64,000 nt of DNA, taken from NCBI RefSeq assembly GCF_020080835.1, contig NW_025402441.1, forward strand, positions 1 to 64,000. Direction: 5' to 3'. Position 1 is the stretch's first letter, and each line of letters opens with the position of its first letter. This DNA comes from Cotesia glomerata. Taxonomy: Eukaryota > Arthropoda > Insecta > Hymenoptera > Braconidae. The translations under genes and the position numbers were made by a program. Below the pieces are notes generated by a model that ran no database searches, had not been told where the DNA came from, and worked only from the letters and a program-made list of their open reading frames with translations. This document shows, piece after piece, positions 47,461 to 59,518 of this stretch.

Positions 47461-47901
47461 TGATTTAAAAAAAAAAAACCTTTTCTCTAGCTTCTCAATC
47501 CTACCGCTCATCTCCAACTTTTCTTCCTCCCATTTCTTCATAAATTTCTCTCTTTCTTTTCTACCTTCCTCTCTCAATTGCCCAACTTCATCACTAACCT
47601 TCTTGCACTCCTGCACTATCCTTTTATCTAACTCTCCTAACTTTTTCATCAGCGCTTCCATTTCGGCCTGCTTCAGATTGTCCTTCTTCTCTTGATCCTT
47701 AATCTGCAGCTTACTTCTCTTGAGTACCTCTTTGTCTTCCTTATCCTTCCTTAGACTGCTCTCTTCCTCTTTTTCCCTAATTCTTCTGCCCCTTGCCCAC
47801 GGATCCTCCAAGTCCCCCGTACTCGCTGTTCTTTCTAGCCTAAAGTTCGTTTGAAACCAGTTCGAGTTTCCCGCCTTATTCCCTTCCTTACCATCCGGCA
47901 T
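47458..47901 (-). pseudogene. Inverted N-terminal part of LINE ORF1
   Basis: 147 codons on the minus strand beginning MPDGKEGNKAGNSNW and continuing as a highly charged coiled coil (KKLGELDKRIVQECKK, EKLEMSGRIEKLEKR). The last residues are encoded by the target duplication. The coiled coil would continue naturally into the plus-strand ORF1 segment at 48275, consistent with one ORF1 cut by the inversion. The 5' untranslated region would be 47902 to about 48200 on the minus strand. Confidence 0.7.
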
Positions 47902-48274
47902 ATTTCTTATCCCAGAACCTGCTTTATCTACCGCTCTCCTTTCGACTTACCAACACACTTCTACTTCTAACTTTCACCACCGCGCCACCGACGCTCTCCC
48001 TACCCCACACCTCTCCACACTCCCAAGCCCCTCACCCACAAGAAACCCAACCTCTTCCCAGCTACTTCCCTGACTTTATATCCCCTATACTACACACCAC
48101 CACCCACACCCCTTCAACCTTATATGACCAAATCAACCCCTCTTTTTTAGCTTTACTTAAACCCTAAAATCGTCCACTAACACTCCCAATTATCAGAGAT
48201 CTAAAGATTTAATAAATCACAGCGTAAATACGCGACTATACACTACGGCACCGGAAACGGAAGTCCCCTTCCCC

Positions 48275-48820
48275 TTGGAGCAGGATAACAGGGGAAACCC
48301 CTTTGGGGAAAAAGCAATGGAGATTGATAGTGTGCTGGATAAAGAAACTGAAAGAAGACTAAATAAGCTGGAAGCAGGGGCGGAAAGAAAGGAGAGAGAA
48401 GCAAGGAGAAGGAATGTAATTATAAAAGGGATTAATATGAATGAAGGAACAGACTGGAAAAGGGAGGTAGACAGGGTGTGGGCTAAATTGGAGGTAGTTG
48501 GGGGTAGAAAAAGTACAAGAAGGATTGGTGGAGTGGATGAAGAAGGGAAAGGGATGGTCCTAGTGGAAATGGAAGGGTTTGAAAAGAAAAGAGAGGTTAT
48601 GTTGGCAAAGAACAAGCTAAAAGGGGAGATAATTAGGTTGGAAGATGACCTGACCTTTGAGGAGAGAAGGATTAGAAGGATTATTATTGAGGAGGCTATA
48701 AAGGAAAGGGCAACCGGCAAGTCGGTGAAAGTAGGTTACATGAAAATGTGGGTGAATGGAAAGCTGAGAATTTGGGATGAAGCCGAAGGAAGGTGGAAAC
48801 TGCAGGAGGGAAACGAATGA
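48275..48820 (+). pseudogene. LINE ORF1, C-terminal part
   Basis: The open frame begins within an upstream open stretch; its first true Met is MEIDSVLDKE (about 48317). It is charged, coiled coil first (ETERRLNKLEAGAERKERE), then RRNVIIKGINM and FEKKREVMLAKNKLKG, resembling the RNA-recognition domain of LINE ORF1 proteins. It overlaps the start of ORF2 (48793) by 28 bases. Confidence 0.75.
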
Positions 48821-51196
48821 GGGTGGAGGATGGTAACAGGGGTAAGGGGGGAGGAAAATTAAGGGAAAAGTACAAAGGGAGGGGGGTTTCGACGTTTCAG
48901 ATAGGTTTTTGGAATGTAGCTGGGATCAAGAATAAGGATGAAGAATTCTGGGTGGGATTAAAAAGTTGGGATATCGTAGTCCTTCTGGAGACGTGGGCAA
49001 ATAATAAGAAATGGGCAGAGGTAAAGGACTCCTGGAAAAAGGGGTTCACGTGGGACATACAGGAGGCGATAACGTCTAAAGGAAGGGGCAGGGCAAAAGG
49101 TGGTATTCTAGTGGGAGTAAAAGAGGGAATTGAACTTGGAAAAAGGGGTAAGTGGGATGCAGAGGGATGGGTGGAAAGAGAGGTTAAGCTGGGAGATGAA
49201 TGGTGGTGGATTATAGGGGTTTATGTTAATGATGATTTAGAGAGAAAGAAGGAGCTTATGAGCAGATGGATGGATGAGGTCGGAGATATCCAAATTTTGA
49301 TGGGCGGCGATTTCAATGCAAGGACGGGGAATGATGGGGGGTTAAAGGGCATAGGAGAGCAAAAGGACATAGAGTTGAGAAATTCGAGAGATAAGATTAT
49401 TAACAAGGAGGGTAGAGTTCTATGCAAGTTTGCGAGAGAAAGAGGCTGGGCAATTCTGAATGGATGCGTGGTGGGGGACGAGGAAGGGACTTGGACATTC
49501 ATCGGGGAACGGGGCTGTTCGGTAATTGATTTAGTATTGATTGATGAGAGAGGCAGGGACAAGATTAAGGGGTTAAAAATAGAAGAAAGAACCGACTCTG
49601 ATTATCTCCCGGTTGTGGTGGAGGTAGAGACCTGGGGGAAAAGGATAAAAGATGCGGGGAGAAAGTCAGTAAAGGTACCCGGAAGAGGCGTATGGTCGGA
49701 TGAAGGAATAAAAAAGTTTCAACAGGAGTTTGGGGAAGGAGAAACTTCAAGAAATGTGGCAGAGGAAATTTGGGGAGATCTTAAGGGAAGAATTAAAAGT
49801 GCGCTAACGGAGTCGAAAAAGGGAGTTGGAAAAAGAGGAGGAAGTACAGGGTGGTGGGATAGTGAATGTAGAGAGGAGAAGAAAAAGTTAAGGAGAGCCT
49901 TAAACAATTTTACGCGCGGTAAAGGAGAAAAGGAAGAGTATGTGAGGGAAAAAAAGAAGTACGGGAAAATGTGTAAGGAGAAAAAGGAGGCAGAAAAGCG
50001 AAAGTGGGAGGAATATATAAGTACGGCGAAGTCGGAAGCTCAAATTTGGAAAGTGGTTAATCAAGGAAGGAAAAAGAGGGAGAATATAAATAAAGAGATA
50101 AAGATAGAGGAGTGGGATGAGCACTTCAGGAAAATGCTTGGGGGAGTGGAGGAAAAGAGAGTGGTTTTGCCCGAAGATAGTGAGTCAATCGATACGGACT
50201 TAGAAGAAGATATTTCGTACGAAGAAATCAAAGAGGTGGTGGATAAGCTAAAAAATTTTTAAGGCTTTAGGAGAAGATGGAATCCCGAATGAAGTATGGA
50301 AGTACGGAGAGGAAAGTGTGCTGAGGGAACTATGAAGGATTTGTCAAAGAATATGGAATGGAGAGAGTTGGCCGGACGAGTGGAGAAGTAGAGTGATTGT
50401 TCCGATTAGGAAAAAAGGTGATGGTTCGAAGGTGGAGGACTACAGGGGGATTTCGATTATGCAGACGGCGTATAAAGTCTACGTAGGAATACTGGAGAAG
50501 AGATTGAAGGTGGAGGTGGAGAGTAAAGGACTGCTTCCAGACTCGCAGGCTGGCTTTAGAGAAAGGAGGGGGACCATAGATAATATTTACGCTTTGAATT
50601 ATCTGATCAATCGGGAAGTAGGTAAAGATAAAGGGAAAATGTTGGTGCTGTTCGTAGACTTTAAATCTGCGTTCGATACGGTGGACAGAAGTGAATTAAG
50701 TGTGGCTATGAGGAAGAGAGGAGTGAGCGAGGGTCTAGTGAGAAGATATGAGGTAGTTCTGAGTGAAACGTGTGAACGTGTGAGGATTGGCAAAGAGCTA
50801 GGAGAGAGGTTCTGGACGGAAAAAGGAGTAAGATAGGGGTGTCCATTAAGCCCCCTGCTCTTTGTACTGTTTTTAGCGGATCTAGATGAAGAACTGAAAA
50901 AGGGAAGATGGGGTGGAGTAGAGTTATCCGGGGGAAAGAAAGTGCTCTCTCTAGCTTACGCGGATGATATAGCGCTGTTGGCTAAAAACGAGGATGAAAT
51001 GAAGGGGATGATAAGGACACTAGAGACATTCGTGGCGAGAAAGAAGTTAGAGGTGAACGTGGGGAAGACTAAGATCATGAGATTCAGGAAAGGAGGGGGC
51101 AGGAAGAGAAAGGTGCGATGGAACTAAGACGGAGAAGAAATAGAAGAAGTTGATAGGTATACGTACTTAGGATATGTAATAAGGTGGAACGGAGAT

Positions 51197-52438
51197 TGTT
51201 TTGCCGCCAAGGCAAAAGAGAGTTGGTCACCCCGACTCTCATAACTATACCAAAAGCTTAACCAGACTCGAGACTCAACAAGAGTCATTTCTATGACTGT
51301 TCTCCGCGAACATGTCCAATAACACGTTTTGTAATGGCTGCTGCACCTTCGCACCATGAGTTAGCGGGAAGAAGCCCGGCCGGCACGAAGCACGAGGCGC
51401 GAGACGCCATGTGCGAAGTTCAGTTGTGTTTGGGACCTGTAACCGACACAATATACCCGCTAGCCTCGCTAACACTTAATTTCATTTTATTCTGTGCTTT
51501 TCATTGTGAACAATTACATAGTATTACATCCATTCTGATATTAAAGTAACTCATCTAGTTAATTAAAGTCGTATTTTTTATCGTGAAAATAATATAAATT
51601 CATCGTAATTAAATTTAAACACTTTTGATAGTTGTGACGCAGTACTTTGATGTGGCGTCGCGGCCATTGTTTTAACTTACACGCCGGGTAATAAGACGCG
51701 TAATTTCATCACCTTTAAATATTGATTTAACTTCAAATTCTTCAGTAATGAATAATAATTAATTAGATTTCGAATAAATTTAGCTTCATAATACGCAATT
51801 TAACTTATATTAAAAATATTGAACTTAGTGCTTCTCATGTAATAATCATCAAATATTACAATGTATTTAAATTCTCGCGAATAATGCATAATTAATCAAA
51901 ATAAATTAAAAATAGTTATAATCACGAAATAATTCAAATTGACTAATTAAAATCTATTTCATCTCAATTTAACTAATCAATTTATTGTCTCAAATCATAA
52001 ATACGTTCGATCCTCTCGGATCAATTGAATCGATCTTTTCAGATCAAACGCACATTGATCCTCTCGGATCAAAATCCTCAGATCCTCTCGGATCAAAATC
52101 CTCAGATCCTCTCGGATCATTATTAACAGGTACCGGTTGACCTCAACAACCTAATAGCGGCTGAGATCCTTTCTCACCCTTATTGTACACCTAGTGCAAT
52201 TGTTTCACTTACATACACACACTTATTCATATCATACACGACTGTATCTATCTTCGAGGAGTTTTTCTCTAGTAATTGCTAGAGTTTTCTCCCATTGGGA
52301 AATAAATTATTATAATTATTCACCCCAACACCGAGTGTTTTATTTTAAATTAAGAATTCCTGATCCTGGTTCCTGAATAGTTCAAGAAGAATAAATAATT
52401 ACGGAAATTCTCCATCTTGGAGAGTTTGCGACAAAACA
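51197..52438 (+). mobile_element. Solo LTR (1242 bp) in LINE ORF2
   Basis: Starts TGTTTTGCCGCC and ends TGCGACAAAACA, with inverted TGTTTTG/CAAAACA and a 5-bp duplication GAGAT on both sides (51192-51196 and 52439-52443). Removing it rejoins the LINE reading frame around WNGD. No internal genes, so it is the product of LTR-LTR recombination. Contains a short tandem array near its middle. Confidence 0.93.
52005..52125. repeat. Short tandem array GATCCTCTCGGATCAAAATCCT
   Basis: About five imperfect copies of a 22-bp unit around GATCCTCTCGGATCA, which is itself palindromic. Lies inside the solo LTR. Confidence 0.85.
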
Positions 52439-53703
52439 GAGATCAAGGAGAACATGTGAGAGAGAGGGCAGCGAAGGGAGCGAGGTTATTGGGACAGATC
52501 TGGGGGCTAGGTAAATGGAAATTTGGGAGTGATTGGGCTAGAAGGATATGGCTATTTGATAGGTTGGTTTGGTCAGTAATGAGCTATGGAGTTGAGATTT
52601 GGGGATGGAAAGGTAGAGAGGAAATGGAAAAAATTCAGGAAAGATACCTAAGATGGGTGCTCGGGGTCTCAAGAAGGGTGGGGGGTTACTTGGTGAGAGA
52701 GGAACTTCAGAGAGACTGGCTAGAAAGTAGAGCAGGACTGAGGGCTTGGAGCTATGAGAAAAGAATAGAGGAGGGAGGAGGTGGGTTAATTGCGTGGAGA
52801 TGCAGGATGGAAATGAGAAAGAGAATAAGGGCAGGAAGAGGTTTGGTCGGTTGGGAAGCGGAAAGGGGAGACTTTTACGAGGATAGAGGGCAGAACCTTA
52901 TTGAAGTTGAAAGGATGTGGGAAGAGGGAGAGATGAGAGGAGAAGAGTGGGTAAAAATGGACAAAAGGGAGCAAGAAAAGGAGAGATGGGAAAAAATCTG
53001 GGGTTCAAGAAGCAACAGTGATTATAAATTCGTAAAAGGTCCAGGGATTCCGGCTTACCTTAAAAAAGGCTGGAGTGAGGAGAGGTGGAGCAGGTATGCT
53101 AGGTTTAGACTAGGTGACTGTTTGAAAGGGAATAGGTACTGGGAAGATAGGGATAACAAACTTTGTAATGTTTGCGGGTTGGAGTTGGAGTCATGGGAGC
53201 ACGTATGGGAGGTTTGTTCAGGACTAGGGGTGGAAAAAGGATGGCAGGAGATGAGGGTTGAGGTACTAGAGGAGGATGGGCAAGGGGAAAATTGGCTAAA
53301 AAGTATAGAAATGCTTTGGGGAACAGCGGGTTGGAAAAAGTAAGAAGGGAGGGTAACGTAGAATCAATGGCTGCGGAAGCGGAAGTTATGGGTGTGTGTA
53401 AGATGGATGGAGGAGAGAGTGAGATGAGTGAGGCGATTTTTTTTTTTACACCAAGGTGGTTTCTTTTTTCTTTTCTCGCCAACTAGGATAAGGATAAGGA
53501 TATGTAAGGAAATATTATAGTGTGGTTGAATGGAAACTCTGTATGTATAGATATAAGTTAGCAAGTAGTGTTTTAAGTAAATTTTTGGTTGTATCTTTTT
53601 TAGTTTTAAGGATCTATTTGTTAGCGGAACGGGGGTCCGCATTTGTACCCCTGAAAAAAGGGCAATTAATAAACTATATATTTAGTGATTTAAAAAAAAA
53701 AAA

Positions 53704-55299
53704 CGATTCCTTAATCATTTATTTAAACAATCAAAATATGAAAAAAACGATTATAAACAATAAGATATTGTTTTTAAGAAAAAATTTTTTTTTAAAAAAT
53801 CATAATTTTTTTACGCTAACAATGTAGTGAAAAAAATTTTTTCAAAAATATTTAATTAATTCATTTGTTTATAAATTTTTTATAAACAAATGGCATAAAA
53901 AAATTTGAAAAATAATCATTTGATGCCTAAAAAGAATTTAAAATCAGTAATCACTCAGATTTAAGAAAAAAAAATTATTTAACATACATTATTTAAATTT
54001 TTAATTTTTTTGTTGCTTTAAAAATAAATAATTAATGAAATAATAATATTTTATAAACTTTTATAACGCCATATCGTTGAGTGTGTTTATAAAAAGGGCT
54101 CCAAGATGTTCGAAAATTTATAGATTAATTATTTAAACTTTTATACCGCCTTTTATAACAACACAAACCCATAAAAAAAATGTTAATTACCAATTGAATA
54201 ATTTTTTGAAAAATGGTGATACAATTTTTATTACCGCGGAATCATATTTTTTGAAGTGTCTAGATGACACCAGAATTTTTTCAAATTTTTGAATTAATAT
54301 TTAATAGCTTAAAAAAATTATTTATAAACTACGCTCACCAGAGTGGCGGCGCGCGCATGCCGAAACTGCCGCGCAAAAGCCGATTTTCAACGCTTAATTA
54401 AAATTATAAACATTGGAGCTACAATTTCGGGAGTCGAGAACTTTTTTACTAAAATTTTCTGCTCTTTCAGAATCTTTTTTAATATTTGAGCTATCACTTA
54501 TACTTTTTGAGATTTTGCCAAAAAGCTGGACGGCTAATTTTTTTAACAGTTTTTTGTTAATAACAATTGTAATTTTCTTCTCCAGAAAAAATTCAAAAAA
54601 CGTCATTTTATAGATGCCATTCCGGATCATTAAAGCCATCGACCATATTTTTAGGAGAAGGAGCTCTATTTTTCGCAAGAAATCAACTTCTCGACTAGAC
54701 TAATGCTATTTTTTGAAGATTTAAAAATTTTGTGAAATTTCCAATTCTAAGATCATATTCCATCTATGAAAATGCACCTAAGTCATTAATAATCGTGTTT
54801 AATAGATTTTTTTCTTATATTTATAACCGTAATTTTCCCGATTTTTTTGGTTTTTTGAAATTTTTTTTTAATTTTAAAACTTCAACGGGTCAAAATTTCA
54901 GATTCAAATTCAGTGAAACAAAGTACATAAAAAACATACTCAATCTGAATCAAAAAATTTTTTTATCTCAATAATTTCGATTTTTCATGATTTATTACAA
55001 TTTTTTAGGGTTTTTTGCTATTTTTTCAAATTTTGACGGCTCAGTGGGGTGATTAACGTTCAGATTCAGATTCAGTGAATTGAAATACATAAAAATCATA
55101 CTTGATCTGGGTCCACAAAATTTTATTCGACGCTGTGACTGCAGTTTTTCGCCTTTTTTTAGGTTTTTTGAATTTTACTCCAAATTTTGACAGTGTACGG
55201 GCAAAACTGACTTCAGATTTGGATTCAGCGCGTCAAAATACATAAAGATAGGTAGGTCCGGTCAACAGTACTGACAACTTTTTTTTTTTGTGTGCCGGT
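53704..55299 (-). repeat. Right arm of the giant foldback
   Basis: Reverse complement of the left arm (42312-43634 and 46456-47460), ending GTGTGCCGGT. No coding region. Minus-strand frames of 90 codons here are read-through of AT-rich repeat. Confidence 0.75.
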
Positions 55300-55374
55300 A
55301 TTATTAAAATTCATTATTTTTATTTACAATACACTAGGAAAAAATAGAAATTATGTCTGCCCTTGCGATCTTAA

Positions 55375-55483
55375 CCCTTCCTCACTCGCGCCATGAGAAG
55401 ATCGCCGCCTAACAACTACTCAACCTATAGAGACTTACTATAGTGCGAGCGAGAAACTAAAAAAGACTGCGAGTGACGAAGGG
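55375..55483. mobile_element. TTAA-flanked MITE, 109 bp
   Basis: CCCTTCCTCACTCGCG opens it and GCGAGTGACGAAGGG closes it, with TTAA on both sides (55371-55374 and 55484-55487). Similar in build and size to the element at 40508-40613 but with different interior. piggyBac-type by its target. Confidence 0.78.
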
Positions 55484-55734
55484 TTAACATCATGGTGTAT
55501 TAATTTAAACGGTTTAAAAGTTATAGGCCTTCAAAGTTGAATCAAGTTTTTATGGATTTTACATGAATGCACATAAAGAGATTTTTTTAATCTTCATTTC
55601 TTATCATCATTTTCAAACAAAAATAAAATTATTTATGGGCAACCAAGCTTGGCGCACCGATATTGGCCCATGCTTGGGCCAAGGCTGATTACCCAGCCCA
55701 ATGATTACCCAAGCCTGGGCAATGACTGTTTCGC
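55484..55734. repeat. Spacer with TTGGGC-type short repeats
   Basis: At 55640-55730 the phrases GGCCCATGCTTGGGCC, CCCAGCCCAATGATTACCCA and AAGCCTGGGCAATG make small inverted and direct repeats. No gene seen. Confidence 0.5.
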
Positions 55735-55808
55735 CATAGAATGGCCGCTCTGGCGGATCTGAAATACCGTAGAATTACGGTATTGTACGGTAAAAATACG
55801 GTCAATAT
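55735..55808. repeat. ACGGTA repeat, left part
   Basis: Repeats of TACGGTA and its complement (ACCGTAGAATTACGGTATTG) that continue at 60186-60660 on the other side of the transposon. The transposon therefore landed inside one repeat block. Confidence 0.7.
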
Positions 55809-56866
55809 TAGAGTGTCTCAAAAAAACCGAAAATTTTTGTTTCTCGGAGAACATTGAAAAACCGTTAGAGTACATTGAGAAAAAGGCCCTGTTTAAAGGA
55901 GAGCTCTTACTATTAATATTTGAGGTGGCGACGCGTAATTTTCTATTTCTCATTTAAATAACATGGGAAAATTTTTTTTTTAATTTTGGAATTTTGTAAC
56001 ACGATAACGAGATACTTTATAAGTATACCAAAAATAGTCGTTATAAGAAATTTAATGCTCTACAAAAAAGGCTTGAATGACATTTTGCGTAAGTCGAACC
56101 GTTTCGAAGATATCGAGCCTCAAAGTTCAGACTATTTAAAATTGTGCTTTTTTTTTTTTTGTAAATGCAAAAAAATCAATTTATATGTATAAATAATATG
56201 ATATTATCAACTTAGAAATAAATTTATACATTTATTCGATAGATTACAGGTCTAAAATTCTGGATAATTTAACAAATAATAATTTTTATAGATTTTTAGA
56301 GAAAAATATTTACTAACCTAAAAAATCTGGTAGAAGATTATCATAAATTTACTTTTATTATGTACCAATAATATATTTACTGATTATATAGTCATATCTT
56401 AATCTAAAAATTGCAAGTTTTTTAAATTGAAAGTCATTTTTTCAGCGGTAAACATTTAATTACACTGGATACAATAAAAGTATTTAATCTTTTCTATCAT
56501 AGATAGCGTCGAGGAAATTTTCTTCTCGAATGCGCTCCAAGTTAAAAAATTAATGTATCAAATACTTATTAAAAACTATTTATTAGTTTTTTTACTTTAC
56601 TTTTTTTAGTGAAAGTTATTGGTGCTTATCAGTTTAAATTGTTATATACGGCTATCAGTGCAAGTAAGAGTTTTACTGATATTATCAGTCTCGTGTTAAA
56701 TTTTTCCACCTTAATAATTACCTTCCAAGCTCATGTAATATTATACGTTTCTTCTCGTATGATTGCTTTATCGATTACGTTTTTATTCTGATAATTGTTT
56801 GTTAACAGAGTGTTCATTATTTTTTGAAGAATTGAGTTTACTAAGTTGATTAACTAAGTGTTAAAT

Positions 56867-58562
56867 ATGGAAAAACAAATTTATTTAATTGGCTGCCAAA
56901 TAAAAAAATTTGTGGGACGTAAACTACCAACTATTAAAAAAGTTATGTCTTTTTTTTTTCCATTATTATCGTTCTCAGAGATTTCCAATAAACAAAAGTG
57001 CATTATTAACGATTGAAAAGGTTTTTGAGTTATGGGCTGAAGCTGATATTCCGACCTGTAGAAGAAATTCTGCAATACGAAAGCTTGTTCACTATCATAC
57101 TCTGTGGAGAAATTTAGAAAAAAGTAAAAATAAAAAGTCTCACAAAAAAGCGTCACATTTTTGTGCTTTAATTGAAAAATTGTTTGACGTTGCTGATCAT
57201 AATGCAACAAAACTTCTTGATGAAGATAAAAAATTATTTTTGCAAGGCCAACGGCAACCGAATCGACGAGGTTTTATTAATGTTATTCCTCAAAACGATA
57301 TGGAAGTTGATATTATATCAGACAATGATGTAAACCAGCCACATGACATTGGTAAGTGTTGTTATTCTTTTTCGCAATCTTAGATAATTTTCGCATAAAA
57401 ATTATGTAGAAAATCGTTCACTTTTAAATCTGGAATTTTTTTAATTTCTTGGAGAACTTAATTAAAATTTTAAATATTTTATAGAGAACTTTCAGTCAAC
57501 TGACAACGATACCGGCTTATTAAGTCAAAAAACGGATTCCAGTCTTAGTCGGACTTCAAATTCAATTTCGGATTACGAAGATGAACTTAAGTTATCGCAA
57601 CAGCACAAAAAAAAAGAACATCATGACACCTTTACTTTCTAGTGCACTTGATCGTGCCAATGTAACTGACAGAAGTGCTTGTTTTATCATAGCTGCTACT
57701 TTGAAAAGTGCAGGACATGACATAAACGAATATAATATAAGTCATATGACGATCTATCGAGGTCGTGAATCGGCAAGGGAAAATATAATGAAAAATTTAC
57801 AAAACAATTTGACAATTAATAACTGCGTTCTACACTGGGATGGAAAAATAATGCCTGACATTGAAGAACCTGGAAATGTCGATAGAGTGGCAATTGCGTT
57901 AACAGCTTCGGGACAAAAAACATTTTTGGAAGCTCCCAAAATCGCTTCTGGTACTGGTGGAAATCAGGCTTCAATAATTGTTTCAAAATTGCGGGATTGG
58001 TCTGTCACTGACAAAGTACAAGCGCTATGTTTTGATACTATAGCAACAAATACGGGTAATATTCACTTACATAATTGCAGTTTTTTCAAAAAATTTTATT
58101 TCGAGAACCATTTTTACTTTTTAAGATTTCCTCAAATTTGATTACCATTTCTTGATTGTTCAATTTGTAATTTATCTATTTATAAAAATTGATTTTTAAT
58201 ATTCTTCAGGCGTACACAATGGTGCTTGTGTTTTAATAGAACAAGCATTAGGAAGAGAACTTACTTATTTGCCGTGTCGTCACCACATTCTGGAGTTGGT
58301 TTTAAGATCTGTATTTGAATCGTATTGGCCTACAACATCCGGTCCTAATGTCCCAATTTTTACCAGATTCAAAGCAAATTGGAAAAATATTGATCAAAAA
58401 AAGTATGATACGGGAATTTCAGACCAGGGAGTATTTAGAGTCATCGGTGATGACAAAGAACAGATACTAATTCTTCTTACGAATTATTCAAAAGTAAGAA
58501 TAAATATATTTTATAACTAACGTTGATTGCAATTTTATAATAATATTAATAATAATAATAAC

Positions 58563-58647
<85 letters not shown>

Positions 58648-59518
58648 ATTTAATTATATTTACTTTAATAAATAGATATCACAACCAAGAGGTGATTACA
58701 AAGAGCTCTTGGAATTGGGTTTTATTTTTTTGGGAGCTGAACCGCCTAGCGGAATAATTTTCAAACAACCTGGAGCGGTACATCACGCAAGATGGATGGC
58801 TAAAGCGATTTACAGCTTGAAAATATTTGTATTTAGAAATCAATTTAAACTCTCGAATCCTGAAATGAAAGGAGTGCGTCAGGTCTGCATTTTCGTCGTT
58901 AAATTTTATTTAAAAGTATGGTTTTCAGCAACATCAGCGATAACAGCACCAAACAATGATTTGATACTGATTCAAGATTTAATTTCCGATGATAAAATAA
59001 ACCCGTTGATTTCAAAAAATGCATCTACAAAAATGGCTAAAAACTTGTGGTACCTCTCAGAGGAATTATCTGTTCTGTCATTATTTGATATGAGTGTCTC
59101 GTCAGAAATAAAGACAAAAGTTGTTACAGCAATGAAATCAAATAATGGCATAAATATAAATAAGAAGCGTTATTAGATAAAAGACAAAAATTTAAAAACA
59201 ATTTTAAAAAAAGATTTGAGCGACTTTGTATCTAAAGAATCTTTAGTTTTATTTGAACGGTTCGGTTTGTGTACTGACTTTCTTAATGTAGAAATAACTT
59301 TATGGCCTACTCATGAAAGCTTTCAAAATAATCTTCAATTTTTCAATTCATTAAAAGTCGTAAATGATGTTGCTGAAAGAAACATCGCGTTAATTTCCCA
59401 ATATAATCAAAGTTTAACTAAAGATGAGGAGCAGTTCCAAAGTTTATTACAAACTGTGAAAAAACATCGGCAGGATTATCCAGACTGTAGGAAAAAAACT
59501 TTATTGCAGATTTCATGA
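56867..59518 (+). pseudogene. Transposase of unassigned family, degraded
   Basis: Exon pieces with usable splice sites: about 56867-57351, 57485-58055, 58211-58494, and 58675-59518. The first has an N-terminal domain (VFELWAEADIPTCRR). The second shifts frame in the A-run near 57610 and continues with LHWDGKIMPDI, ALCFDTIATNTG and, after the intron, GACVLIEQALGREL, LPCRHHILELVL and TSGPNVPIFTRF. The last has GAVHHARWMAKAIYSLKIF and the C-terminal block NDVAERNIALISQYNQSLTKDEEQ. Aspartates in HWDGK and CFDTIA are candidate catalytic residues (inference). A stop near 59174 and frame shifts show that this copy is dead. Confidence 0.72.
58539..58645. repeat. (AAT)n/(ATT)n microsatellite in transposase intron
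   Basis: AAT repeats run directly into ATT repeats, giving a self-complementary block of about 105 bp. Lies between the GTAAGA donor (58495) and an AATAG acceptor (about 58674). Confidence 0.95.

Larger units (their letters stand above)
48793..53343 (+). pseudogene. LINE ORF2: endonuclease, reverse transcriptase, CCHC end
   Basis: 48793-50262 encodes the AP endonuclease (QIGFWNVAGIKN, VVLLETWA, LMGGDFNARTG, SVIDLVLIDE, TDSDYLPVVV) and a charged linker. A frameshift near 50255 and a TGA near 50332 follow. Reverse transcriptase runs from about 50340: GISIMQTAYKVY, LFVDFKSAFDTVD, then a TAG at 50834-50836 in place of the Q of the RQGCPLSPLLF block, then AYADDIALLAK with the YADD site. TAA at 51125-51127 follows. 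After the nested solo LTR, 52417-53343 has WLFDRLVWSVMSYGVEIWGW and a zinc motif, CNVCGLELESWEHVWEVC. Motifs place it in the I/Jockey/R1-type branch; the exact clade is open. Several stops replace CAG and TGG codons. Confidence 0.88.
47479..53685 (+). mobile_element. LINE with 5' inversion, 18-bp target duplication
   Basis: The direct repeat TGATTTAAAAAAAAAAAA is present at 47461-47478 and at 53686-53703, with exactly twelve A in both. Between them, the 5' portion (47479 to about 48200) runs on the minus strand and the remainder on the plus strand, the layout produced by twin priming. Strong purine bias (GGAAGAGG) marks the whole unit and differs from its AT-rich surroundings. A solo LTR (51197-52438) interrupts ORF2. 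Confidence 0.88.
42312..55299. mobile_element. Giant foldback/palindrome element with nested insertions
   Basis: It begins ACCGGCACACAAAAAAAAAA and ends with the reverse complement. Landmarks match in inverted order along both arms: GTTGTCAGTACT, TTCATAGATGGAATATGATC, CTCGACTAGACTAA-like, GGAGCTACAA with GGGAGTCGAG, GTGTCTAGATGACAC-like, and GTTATAAAAGTTTATAAAA. Left arm: 42312-43634 plus 46456-47460. Right arm: 53704-55299. The nested LINEs at 43635-46455 and 47461-53703 explain the rest. I see no transposase of its own. Target duplication is not clear. Confidence 0.75.

Noticed and set aside
47900..50130. Minus-strand frames rich in Ser, Pro and Leu opposite the purine-rich LINE
   Set aside because: They reflect its strand bias; only 47458-47901 is kept because it has a Met start and the expected ORF1 character.
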